DNA of 16,076 nt from Ignavibacteria bacterium UBA961 (GTDB lineage: Bacteria > Bacteroidota > Ignavibacteria > Kapaibacteriales > UBA961), in NCBI GenBank assembly GCA_002293005.1, contig DBCJ01000004.1, forward strand, positions 1 to 16,076, given 5' to 3'. The notes beneath the pieces were generated by a model that saw only the letters and a program-made list of their open reading frames with translations, was not told where the DNA came from and did not search any database. The translations under genes and the position numbers were made by a program. This document shows positions 1-7,160 of this stretch, piece after piece; position 1 is the stretch's first letter, and each line of letters opens with the position of its first letter.

Positions 1-1071
1 GCGAATGATTATATCTGCGGAACGATGACCATCGAAGGCGCTCCACATCTCAGAGATGAACATCTTGCAATTTTTGACTGTGCCAACAAATGCGGCAAAA
101 AAGGCAAGCGTTATATCCAACACATGGCTCATGTGCGCATGATGGCTGCAGCTCAACCATTCATTTCCGGTGCTATTTCCAAGACGGTGAATATGCCCGC
201 GGAAGCAAAAGTGACTGAGATCGGCGAAGTGTATCATGAAGCATGGAATACAGGCGTGAAGGCAATCGCACTCTATCGCGATGGCTCGAAATTGTCTCAA
301 CCACTCAATGCATCCAATGATGAAGATCTCGATGAAGTAGTTCTTCTCGGCGATGAACATACACTTGATGAAACTCAAGGACCAAAAGAAGTCCAAGAGC
401 GCATCGTGGAGAGAGTATATCATAGAGCAGAACGCAGAAGATTACCCAAAAAACGTCGTGGTTTTGTGCGTGAAGGTAATGTTGGTGGACATAAAGTCTT
501 CCTCCGTACAGGAGAATTCGAAGATGGTACACTCGGTGAGATTTTCATCGACATGTACAAAGAAGGTGCATCATTCAAAGGACTTCTCAATTGCTTTGCG
601 GTATTGGCCTCCAAAGCATTGCAGTATGGCATTCCACTCGAAGAATTGGTTGATACCTTCACCTTCACACGCTTTGAGCCGGCAGGTCCCGTTCAAGGTC
701 ATGATGCAATTAAGAATGCAACATCCGTACTCGACTATATCTTCCGCTCACTCGGGTATGATTATTTGAACCGTACAGATTTTGTACATGTTCAAGCAGT
801 CGATGAAGATGCAAAAACAAAATCACCTGCAGGAAATCCCGTTCTTTCAGCTTCTGTTTCAAAGAAAGTGATTGAAGCAACTGAACCTGCAATGGTAAGT
901 GCGATGGCAAAAGTCAAAGTAAGTGCAGGCAATGGCACACAAAAAATATTTGAGGCCAAAGCTAAAGGATATACCGGTGAGCAATGCTCAACATGTAGCT
1001 CAATGCGCGTGAAGAGAAATGGTTCTTGTACCGTCTGCGAAGACTGTGGAACCACAAGCGGTTGCTCATAA
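1..1071 (+). CDS. nrdJ: Vitamin B12-dependent ribonucleotide reductase (class II), C-terminal part
   Basis: The reading frame is open from base 1 (the first codons read ANDYICGT) and ends in TAA at 1069-1071, so 356 residues of the C-terminal part are present and the 5' end lies outside the window. Class II reductases make deoxyribonucleotides from ribonucleotides using adenosylcobalamin and need no oxygen. The fragment opens with the conserved TIEGAPHLRDEH and DCANKCGKKGKRYI block, followed by RMMAAAQPFISGAISKTVNM and ALYRDGSKLSQPL, all typical of NrdJ. A charged linker leads to a TSCPD-type region (RGFVREGNVGGHKVFLRTGE onward). The last 28 residues hold six cysteines, in CSTC and CTVCEDCG arrangements and ending in SGCS, the zinc-ribbon-like tail that carries the thiols that re-reduce the active site. 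A strong terminator follows. The family call is secure; the missing N-terminal catalytic core cannot be judged here. Confidence 0.95.
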   Translation, partial: ANDYICGTMTIEGAPHLRDEHLAIFDCANKCGKKGKRYIQHMAHVRMMAAAQPFISGAISKTVNMPAEAKVTEIGEVYHEAWNTGVKAIALYRDGSKLSQPLNASNDEDLDEVVLLGDEHTLDETQGPKEVQERIVERVYHRAERRRLPKKRRGFVREGNVGGHKVFLRTGEFEDGTLGEIFIDMYKEGASFKGLLNCFAVLASKALQYGIPLEELVDTFTFTRFEPAGPVQGHDAIKNATSVLDYIFRSLGYDYLNRTDFVHVQAVDEDAKTKSPAGNPVLSASVSKKVIEATEPAMVSAMAKVKVSAGNGTQKIFEAKAKGYTGEQCSTCSSMRVKRNGSCTVCEDCGTTSGCS

Positions 1072-1095
1072 GATATAATACATGTCATTATGCTT

Positions 1096-1124
1096 AAGCC
1101 CTGATTTTTTCAGGGCTTTTTTTT
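1096..1124 (+). terminator. Intrinsic terminator of nrdJ
   Basis: Perfect 8-bp stem AAGCCCTG (1096-1103) / CAGGGCTT (1111-1118) with a 7-nt A/T loop, followed by eight T (1117-1124). It begins 25 nt after the nrdJ stop and ends only 8 nt before the queA start codon, so any transcript reaching queA from upstream must pass through it. Confidence 0.9.
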
Positions 1125-1132
1125 ACGATATT

Positions 1133-2359
1133 ATGAAACAGAACTTTGATCCCAAAACCGTGAATTATGATCTTCCCGAAGATCGCATCGCTTTGCATCC
1201 CTTGCCGGAAAGAGATCACAGCAAGTTGCTCATCATGCCCAAAGGTGAAGACATTCCAAGGCATGCCCATTTTCATGATATTTCCGCATTGATACCCACT
1301 GATTCCTCGATGTTCGTGAATGTCTCCAAAGTGATTCATGCACGCATTCATTGCAAAAAAGAAAGCGGTGGAATGGCTGAAGTACTACTCAATGAACCGG
1401 CTCTGGGCGCCCCGGCCGATGCAATGCTGCATATAGGACAAAGCGATTGGAAATGTATCATCGGTGGTAAGAAGATCGTAGCAGGAATGATGCTGCAAAC
1501 ACTCGACGAGCAATGTGAATTACAGATTCAAGTTCTCGAAAAACATGGAATGGATGCAATAGTGAGATTGCAATGGAATGGCGATCAAACTCTATCTGAA
1601 ATTCTCGAAGAAATCGGCAAGATTCCACTTCCACCATATCTGAACAGAGAAGCGGAGGAGGAAGATGAAGAGCGATATCAAACTGTCTATGCAAAAGACG
1701 AAGGATCTGTGGCGGCACCAACAGCAGGTTTACATTTCACGGACAAAGTGTTTGATGAGTTGAAGAATAAGAGTATACGTATTGAAGAACTGACATTACA
1801 TGTAGGACTCGGTACATTCAAACCATTTGATGCAGAAGAAGTAGATGAATTCTCAATGCATCCCGAGAAAATCATCGTAAGAAAGGAAGTGATTGAATCA
1901 TGCATTGCTTTCTTTTCCCAAGAACACAGAGGTGCATGCATAGCTGTAGGAACAACATCATGTCGCACGATGGAATCTCTGTATTGGTTTGGTGTAGGAC
2001 TATGCAATCCGGAATTTCCTGCATGGAAAAAAGGACGATTCTCACTCGGTCAATGGGATGCTTATGCATTATTTGAACAAGCGGTGTCACCCAAGGAATC
2101 ATTCCGGGCAATTCTACACTGGATGAATGAACATGCACTCAAAGTGATTGAGGGTCAAACACAATTAATGATTGTTCCGGGATATACTTGGGGAATAATT
2201 GAGGGATTGATCACGAATTTTCATCAACCGGAGAGTACTCTACTTTTTCTCGTTTCATCTTTTCTTGGAATTGAACGCTGGCAAAAAGCATATCAATCAG
2301 CGCTTGACAATGAATATCGTTTTTTGAGTTATGGAGATTCCTCACTCTTGTGGAGATGA
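1133..2359 (+). CDS. queA: S-adenosylmethionine:tRNA ribosyltransferase-isomerase (QueA)
   Basis: QueA transfers and isomerises the ribose of SAM onto 7-aminomethyl-7-deazaguanine at tRNA position 34, giving epoxyqueuosine. Family signatures are all present: DYDLPEDRIA-like N terminus (NYDLPEDRIALHP, 11-23), IPLPPYLNR (164-172), GSVAAPTAGLHFT (191-203), LTLHVGLGTFKPF (220-232), VGTTSCRTMESL (272-283) and GLITNFHQPESTLLFLVSSF (358-377). I chose the ATG at 1133 (408 aa). The frame stays open upstream to an ATG at 1082, but that would translate the nrdJ terminator into a non-conserved 17-residue tail. 408 aa is longer than the roughly 340-360 of many QueA proteins but fits the longer form I associate with Bacteroidota. 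No clear Shine-Dalgarno sequence precedes the start. The gene meets fbp tail to tail without a spacer. No other queuosine gene is in the window. Confidence 0.95.
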   Translation: MKQNFDPKTVNYDLPEDRIALHPLPERDHSKLLIMPKGEDIPRHAHFHDISALIPTDSSMFVNVSKVIHARIHCKKESGGMAEVLLNEPALGAPADAMLHIGQSDWKCIIGGKKIVAGMMLQTLDEQCELQIQVLEKHGMDAIVRLQWNGDQTLSEILEEIGKIPLPPYLNREAEEEDEERYQTVYAKDEGSVAAPTAGLHFTDKVFDELKNKSIRIEELTLHVGLGTFKPFDAEEVDEFSMHPEKIIVRKEVIESCIAFFSQEHRGACIAVGTTSCRTMESLYWFGVGLCNPEFPAWKKGRFSLGQWDAYALFEQAVSPKESFRAILHWMNEHALKVIEGQTQLMIVPGYTWGIIEGLITNFHQPESTLLFLVSSFLGIERWQKAYQSALDNEYRFLSYGDSSLLWR

Positions 2360-2370
2360 TTAGGAATCAT
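2356..2370. repeat. Short palindrome spanning the abutting queA and fbp stop codons
   Basis: ATGATT (2356-2361), 3-nt spacer AGG, AATCAT (2365-2370). It contains both stop codons of the convergent genes (TGA at 2357-2359 on +, TAA at 2360-2362 on -). There is no T-tract on either side, so it is at best a weak bidirectional stop for RNA polymerase; chance is also possible at this length. Confidence 0.3.
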
Positions 2371-3379
2371 GTCCATTCACGAATAATTCCGCTTCGAGCA
2401 CATCAAGTTCTGATCCCATGAATGCCTGCGCACGCTGATGAATATCCGTTGGAATGATATCCAGAATTCTATTCATACCATCAGTTGCTCTCCCGCCGGC
2501 TTGTTCGATGATCATTGCAAGAGGATTCAATTCATAAAGCAAGCGCAATTTGCCATTCGGATATTTGCTATCAGCAGGATACATGAAAATACCACCATAA
2601 TGCAAAGTACGGTGAATATCAGCGACTGCGGTTCCGATATATCGAAGTGAATATGGTTTGCCCTGCTCTTGTTTTTTCAGATGATCCACATAGCGTTTCA
2701 TGCCATCTGACCACAATGCATAATTGCCTTCATTCACGCTATATATCTTGCCTTGTTTCGGCATGCGTACTTTTTCATGCGTAAGGAGAAAATCACCGAT
2801 GGTTTGATCATAGGTGAAGACATCAACTCCATGTCCGGAAGTATAGACCAATGTTGTTGCACTACCATAACATGCATAACCCGCGGCAACTTGTTTATAT
2901 CCGGGTTGTAGAACATCGCGTTCATCTCCATCTTCCGTGGATTGAGGATCAAGTCGACGATAAATCGAGAAGATAGTACCAATGGTTGTGTTTACATCGA
3001 TGTTTGAAGAACCATCCAAAGGATCAAAAAGCAAGACATATTTCCCTTTTGCATATTCATCAGGAATTTTGATGATGCCTTCAGATTCTTCCGAAGCCAT
3101 CACGCAGAGATGACCACCATGATCCATGGCGCGAAAGATGACTTCATTCGCGAATTCATCGAGTTTCTTGACTGTTTCACCATGCACATTCATGGAGTCT
3201 GTGATGCCAAGCACATCATTCAATCCTGCTCTTCGAACATCACGAGCAATGATGCGCAAGGCGAGAGTCAGATCTCGTAATAATCTAGAATATTCCCCTG
3301 TTGCAGAAGGGTGAAATTCTTGTTCTTCAGCGATATGTCGTTCAATGGTGACAAGCCGAGATACTCGAAGAAAAGACAT
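2360..3379 (-). CDS. fbp: Class I fructose-1,6-bisphosphatase
   Basis: The enzyme hydrolyses fructose 1,6-bisphosphate to fructose 6-phosphate, the committing step of gluconeogenesis, in the cytosol. With the ATG at 3379 it has 339 residues, the usual class I length. Diagnostic stretches are VTIERHIAEE near the N terminus, the metal site MASEESEG (about residues 94-101), FDPLDGSSNID (about 118-128) and, near the C terminus, the substrate and metal segment GGIFMYPADSKYPNGKLRLL followed by YELNPLAMIIEQAGG. A GTG at 3386-3388 in the same frame would add three residues (MSA); neither start has a Shine-Dalgarno sequence, and I prefer the ATG. The gene is monocistronic, divergent from ruvB and convergent with queA. 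No allosteric or regulatory motif stands out. Confidence 0.95.
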   Translation of the reverse strand: MSFLRVSRLVTIERHIAEEQEFHPSATGEYSRLLRDLTLALRIIARDVRRAGLNDVLGITDSMNVHGETVKKLDEFANEVIFRAMDHGGHLCVMASEESEGIIKIPDEYAKGKYVLLFDPLDGSSNIDVNTTIGTIFSIYRRLDPQSTEDGDERDVLQPGYKQVAAGYACYGSATTLVYTSGHGVDVFTYDQTIGDFLLTHEKVRMPKQGKIYSVNEGNYALWSDGMKRYVDHLKKQEQGKPYSLRYIGTAVADIHRTLHYGGIFMYPADSKYPNGKLRLLYELNPLAMIIEQAGGRATDGMNRILDIIPTDIHQRAQAFMGSELDVLEAELFVNGHDS

Positions 3380-3453
3380 TGCGGACACACCAAAACAAAA
3401 AAACTTTAGGATGGCATTGTGAAGTTATATTTTGCACTCTCAATGCTCGATTT

Positions 3454-3471
3454 GATTGGAAATTACCAATC
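3454..3471. repeat. Inverted repeat in the fbp-ruvB divergent region
   Basis: GATTGG (3454-3459), 6-nt A/T spacer, CCAATC (3466-3471): a perfect 6-bp dyad of operator-like geometry in the 148-bp region from which fbp and ruvB are divergently read. No T-tract follows it. I see no confident promoter match here; a loose TATATTTTG-like element lies at 3426-3434. Function is unproven. Confidence 0.3.
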
Positions 3472-3527
3472 CGATGAGTGAAAGCAAAGGACAAGAGTCA
3501 TTCTGACAAATAATTAATCTACTCGTC

Positions 3528-4559
3528 ATGGCAAAACATATAGAAAGACAATCAGACATTGTCAGCAATCAACGCTCACATGAAGATGAGACCGACATTA
3601 CATTGCGCCCATCTTCATTTGATGACTTCACGGGTCAAGCAAAAATCGTTGACAATTTGAAGGTATTTATTGCCGCTGCGAGAAATCGAGGCGAAGCATT
3701 GGATCATGTATTATTGACGGGCCCTCCGGGTTTGGGAAAAACCACGCTCAGCCATATCATCGCACATGAAATGCGGGCTGAGATTAAAACAACATCTGGT
3801 CCTGTATTGGAAAAGCCCGGTGATCTTGCTGGCCTTCTCACAAATCTGAAAGAGGGCGATATTCTGTTCATTGATGAGATACACAGATTATCTCCCGTGA
3901 TTGAAGAATATCTGTATTCAGCGATGGAAGATTATGTGTTGGACATCATGATTGAATCGGGTCCGGCGGCACGCTCCGTGCAAATCACCATTCCGCGATT
4001 CACCTTGGTTGGTGCTACAACGAGAGCAGGATTATTGACTGCACCATTGCGTTCACGATTTGGTGTGGTAAGCAGATTGGATTATTATTCACATCAAGAT
4101 CTTTATCATGTGATCGTTCGTTCAGCGAATATCTTAAATGTTCCAATTGATGAAGATGGAGCTCAAGAAATTTCTCGAAGATCCAGAGGTACCCCGAGAA
4201 TTGCGAATAGATTGCTGAGAAGGACAAGAGATTTTGCGGAGATAAAAGGCAAAGGAATAATCACGAAAGAGATTGCTCATATCGCACTTTCCGCATTGGA
4301 AGTAGATGAGTATGGACTTGATGAAATGGATAAGCGCATTCTACTTGCCATCATTGACAAATTCAATGGAGGCCCTGTAGGTGTGGGTACTTTGGCAGTT
4401 GCGGTTGGTGAAGAAGCCGGTACTTTGGAAGAGGTCTATGAACCCTTTTTGATTCAACAAGGATTTCTTCAGAGAACGCAAAGAGGTCGTGAGGCAACTG
4501 CCCTGTGCTACAAACATTTTGGAAAAGAAGGCCGAAACAATCAAGAGTTGTTTGAATGA
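3528..4559 (+). CDS. ruvB: Holliday junction branch migration ATPase RuvB
   Basis: RuvB is the hexameric AAA+ motor that, with RuvA, drives branch migration of Holliday junctions in recombination and replication-fork repair. The 343-residue length is normal. Visible motifs are the conserved entry LRPSSFDDFTGQ (26-37), Walker A GPPGLGKT (65-72), Walker B DILFIDEIHR (111-120), sensor 1 GATTRAG (162-168) and the arginine-finger segment APLRSRFG with R175 (E. coli R174). The C-terminal winged-helix region includes DKFNGGPVGVGTLA and ends in TQRGREATALCYKHFG. The ATG at 3528 has no Shine-Dalgarno sequence. ruvA and ruvC are not adjacent, as is common outside proteobacteria. The last 19 bp overlap the convergent cyclase gene. 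Confidence 0.97.
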   Translation: MAKHIERQSDIVSNQRSHEDETDITLRPSSFDDFTGQAKIVDNLKVFIAAARNRGEALDHVLLTGPPGLGKTTLSHIIAHEMRAEIKTTSGPVLEKPGDLAGLLTNLKEGDILFIDEIHRLSPVIEEYLYSAMEDYVLDIMIESGPAARSVQITIPRFTLVGATTRAGLLTAPLRSRFGVVSRLDYYSHQDLYHVIVRSANILNVPIDEDGAQEISRRSRGTPRIANRLLRRTRDFAEIKGKGIITKEIAHIALSALEVDEYGLDEMDKRILLAIIDKFNGGPVGVGTLAVAVGEEAGTLEEVYEPFLIQQGFLQRTQRGREATALCYKHFGKEGRNNQELFE

Positions 4560-6376
4560 TGCATGAAAAAAGTTTCCATTTGTCCCTTTCCTTTAATGTC
4601 GATCATTCCTCTTGAAGTACATTGTAGATGTGAATGACCATCAATCAATTGTTTGAAATATTCAGTAATCTGAATTTTACCCTTTTCACCGCTATTTTCC
4701 ATTCTGCTGGCTATGTTTACTGCATCACCCCACAAGTCATAACTATATTTATCTGTTCCAATCACACCTGCAATTGCGTCACCAGCATGCAATCCTATTC
4801 GTAAGTGAATAGGAAAACCACCTAGTGTATATTTTTTTGAAGTTTCAAGTACATCCAGAGCAAAATTTGACAAACAGAGTGCATGATCATGTTTTTTAAT
4901 TGGAACTCCGCACACTGCCATATATGAATCACCAATAGTCTTTATTTTCTCTATTCCATGCTTCTTCGCTACTCTGTCGAATTCTGTAAACAGTATATTT
5001 AAATCATGAATCAATATGTCCGGGGACAATGAAGAAGTCATTGAAGTAAAATCCATAATATCTGAAAAGAAGATACTGATATCCTTTGCATAGTCAACAA
5101 TATTATGTTCACCTTCCAATATTCTATCGGCAATAGTACTTGGCAGAATATTATGCAACATTCTCTCTTGTTCTTGATATCTGGTAATCTGCATAAGCTT
5201 CTCTTGCTCGATCATATCTACTTTTCTTTGTTGCTCCAATAGTTCAGCTTTATGCTTCGTATCTTCAGACAATAATTCGGACTGGAGTTCATTGAAGCGT
5301 TTCAAGTGTTTTAGGGCTTTTTCCCATTCTTCAGTAAGTTCATATAGTTCACTCAAACACTTGTGATTAGAACTTTCATCTTGCCTTAGATTTAACTGAG
5401 TTCGTATATTTAATGCTTTCAAGAGATAGTCTTCAGCTTTAATCAGATCACAATTGGGATTATCTTGATTCATTAAGAGTTGTCCCAGATTCCCATATTG
5501 CGTTGCTGTGGCTAATGCATCTTGTATTTCAATTGAATAATCAAGTATCTCTAGATGAGTATTTTGTGCTTCATCAAACTTTCCGAGATATTCAAGCAAT
5601 ATGCCTACATTACTTTTTACATGTGATGCACCAATCCTATCATTCAGTAATGTAAAGTTTTCCAATGCTCTTTGGAAATATGAATCTGCAAGCTCATAGT
5701 CACCTGTCAATAAATGAACTCCTCCAATGGTCATACAATTGTTAGCAATGCCACGAAGGTTATTTACATTTTCATGTATGTGTAATGCAGTGTTTAAATA
5801 TTCAAGAGATTTCGCATGCTGTCCCATGGTAAAATATACATTGCCTATATTTCCTGTATTTGCCGCAATACCAAGTTCGTCTCCCAATTCTTCATATAAT
5901 CTTCTCCCTTTATCCATGTATTCTAAGGATTTCTTGTATTCAGCTAGTAGTCTGTACATTATGGCAACATTAGTGTATGTCTTAGCAAGTCCTAATGTAT
6001 AGTTCTCATGTTGAAAAATTGCTTCTGCTTGAAAGCAAATTTCTATGGCTTCCGCGAATTCATTTTCATGCTTATGAATATTCGCCAATGCAATCAGGCC
6101 TTTGGCATATATAAGCTTGTCTTCAACACCAGTCATTGTGCTAAGTATATATTCACATAAAGATTTTGCCTGTTGAATATTTCCTTGATAAAAATGGGCA
6201 TTAATAAGTACGAGTACTATAGATGCTCGTAATTCATGATGTTCTTGAACTACAATCTCATCAAGCAATGCCGTACCTTTTTCTATGACAAACTGAAAAT
6301 TTGTCCCTTCAATCACCAATGATTCCAGATATTTCAGTTCTTCTTTAATTTCAGACAGTAACATAGCAAGTACCAT
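4541..6376 (-). CDS. TPR-containing class III adenylate cyclase
   Basis: A 611-residue soluble protein: about eight tetratricopeptide-like units from residue 50 to 360 (recognisable as A..YTNVAIMYRLLAEYKKSLEY, ANTGNIGNVYFTMGQHAKSL and similar), a charged, probably coiled-coil linker (about 360-405), then a class III nucleotide cyclase domain (about 406-605). The catalytic set looks complete: metal-binding D439 (FFSDIMDFTSM) and D483 (KTIGDSYMA), the adenine-selecting pair K479 and D547 (YDLWGDAVN), and transition-state N554 and R558 (VNIASRME). K plus D, rather than the E and C of guanylate cyclases, argues for cAMP as product. I see no transmembrane helix or signal peptide, so it should be cytosolic, with TPRs as the sensing or docking part. 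An ATG at 6364 would give a protein four residues shorter. Sampled 60-bp stretches contain 33-42% G+C, against 48% in one sampled ruvB stretch. No partner gene lies beside it. Confidence 0.93.
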   Translation of the reverse strand: MVLAMLLSEIKEELKYLESLVIEGTNFQFVIEKGTALLDEIVVQEHHELRASIVLVLINAHFYQGNIQQAKSLCEYILSTMTGVEDKLIYAKGLIALANIHKHENEFAEAIEICFQAEAIFQHENYTLGLAKTYTNVAIMYRLLAEYKKSLEYMDKGRRLYEELGDELGIAANTGNIGNVYFTMGQHAKSLEYLNTALHIHENVNNLRGIANNCMTIGGVHLLTGDYELADSYFQRALENFTLLNDRIGASHVKSNVGILLEYLGKFDEAQNTHLEILDYSIEIQDALATATQYGNLGQLLMNQDNPNCDLIKAEDYLLKALNIRTQLNLRQDESSNHKCLSELYELTEEWEKALKHLKRFNELQSELLSEDTKHKAELLEQQRKVDMIEQEKLMQITRYQEQERMLHNILPSTIADRILEGEHNIVDYAKDISIFFSDIMDFTSMTSSLSPDILIHDLNILFTEFDRVAKKHGIEKIKTIGDSYMAVCGVPIKKHDHALCLSNFALDVLETSKKYTLGGFPIHLRIGLHAGDAIAGVIGTDKYSYDLWGDAVNIASRMENSGEKGKIQITEYFKQLIDGHSHLQCTSRGMIDIKGKGQMETFFMHHSNNS

Positions 6377-6388
6377 TTGTGATCAGTT

Positions 6389-6421
6389 TATGAGTTGAAC
6401 AAATTAAGCTATGGGAATCAC
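6389..6421 (-). promoter_or_regulatory. Weak candidate promoter of the cyclase gene
   Basis: Read on the - strand upstream of 6376, TTAATTTG (one mismatch to TAnnTTTG) is preceded at 21 nt by a TTTG that is part of the gpx terminator T-tract. Spacing and one base deviate from the Bacteroidota consensus, so this is tentative, and the boundaries are approximate. Confidence 0.22.
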
Positions 6422-6429
6422 AATTATGC

Positions 6430-6459
6430 AAAAAAAATGCCTTGAAACTCAAGACATTT
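6430..6459 (-). terminator. Intrinsic terminator of the glutathione peroxidase gene
   Basis: On the - strand an 11-bp stem with one mismatch (arms 6449-6459 and 6435-6445, 3-nt loop) is followed by a run of eight T (complement of 6430-6437). It lies 28 nt past the gpx stop codon and just upstream of the cyclase gene. Confidence 0.8.
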
Positions 6460-6486
6460 TCTGGATTTGTATATATTCATCTTCAA

Positions 6487-7074
6487 TTACTTGGCTTCTT
6501 CTTGCTCGATTGCTTGGATCAATTCTTCGGAAAGTGGATCAACACCAGATTTGAAGCGCTTTACGATTCTTCCATTTTTATCAACAAGAAATTTCTCAAA
6601 ATTCCAGCCAACCTCACCGGATAAATCGCCATTGCCACCACCTGAAGTGAGATATGCATAGAGTGGATGCTTGTCTCCACCTTTCACGGATATTTTTTCA
6701 AACATGTCGAAAGTAACATTGAATTTTATTGAACAGAAGTCTTTGATTTCTGCATTTGTTCCGGGCTCTTGTCCACCAAAATTATTTGCAGGAAATCCGA
6801 GAATGCTGAGTCCTTTCGATGCATGTGATTTATTCAGTGCTTCAAGATCTGCATATTGACTTGTATAACCACATCTTGATGCTACATTCACAATTAGGAG
6901 TACGCGACCTTTATATTCCGACAATGATTTTTCGTTTCCATCAATGGTCTTTACTTTGAATTGATGAACAGTTCCTGTTGGAACAGTACGATCCTGTGCA
7001 GTACATCCAATTGTTGTCATGAGCATATATCCAATTATTGCAAATAAGGCCGGGAATTTCATGAGTTGTTGCAT
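6487..7074 (-). CDS. Glutathione peroxidase family lipoprotein (thioredoxin-dependent type)
   Basis: The 195-residue protein has a lipoprotein signal peptide: MQQLMK, a hydrophobic stretch (7-20), then a TTIGC lipobox with C24 as the presumed lipidated residue. The mature part is a complete GPx fold. The catalytic tetrad is visible: peroxidatic C68 in NVASRCGYT (cysteine, not selenocysteine), Q102 in NNFGGQEPG, and W157 and N158 in GWNFEKFLVD. C114 in KDFCSIKF sits where the resolving cysteine of thioredoxin-dependent GPx enzymes lies, so reduction by thioredoxin-like proteins rather than glutathione is likely. Its role would be removal of peroxides at an envelope membrane. The lipobox has T at -3 rather than the usual L, so anchoring is probable, not certain. 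An AAGGA sequence lies about 10 nt before the ATG. The gene stands alone with its own terminator. Confidence 0.92.
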   Translation of the reverse strand: MQQLMKFPALFAIIGYMLMTTIGCTAQDRTVPTGTVHQFKVKTIDGNEKSLSEYKGRVLLIVNVASRCGYTSQYADLEALNKSHASKGLSILGFPANNFGGQEPGTNAEIKDFCSIKFNVTFDMFEKISVKGGDKHPLYAYLTSGGGNGDLSGEVGWNFEKFLVDKNGRIVKRFKSGVDPLSEELIQAIEQEEAK

Positions 7075-7101
7075 GATTAAATGTTCCTTGTAAATGATAT
7101 A

Positions 7102-7118
7102 CCGATAACTAATATCGG
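7102..7118. repeat. Small inverted repeat upstream of gpx
   Basis: CCGATA (7102-7107), 5-nt spacer ACTAA, TATCGG (7113-7118), between the membrane-protein terminator and the gpx start. It has no T-tract and could be an operator, a leader hairpin or chance. Confidence 0.25.
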
Positions 7119-7135
7119 GTAATCATGGTTCCAAT

Positions 7136-7160
7136 AAAAAAACCGTCTTGTGGACGGTTT
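7136..7160 (-). terminator. Intrinsic terminator overlapping the membrane-protein stop codon
   Basis: On the - strand the stem AACCGTC / GACGGTT (7153-7159 and 7141-7147, 5-nt loop) is followed by seven T (complement of 7136-7142). The upstream arm shares bases with the stop codon TAA at 7161-7159, so a terminating ribosome would cover the hairpin. Confidence 0.82.

Noticed and set aside
353..769. 138-residue + strand frame inside nrdJ
   Set aside because: It overlaps the conserved TSCPD part of NrdJ in another frame and resembles no protein family.
1074..1079. TATAAT hexamer after nrdJ as a queA promoter
   Set aside because: No matching -35 element at suitable spacing, and transcription from it would run into the terminator hairpin; noted only as a possibility.
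1082..1132. In-frame upstream extension of queA from the ATG at 1082
   Set aside because: It would translate the nrdJ terminator stem, loop and T-tract; the residues are not QueA-like and the family homology begins after the ATG at 1133.
3426..3434. TATATTTTG as a -7 element of ruvB
   Set aside because: It has one base too many relative to TAnnTTTG and no TTTG at 19-21 nt upstream.
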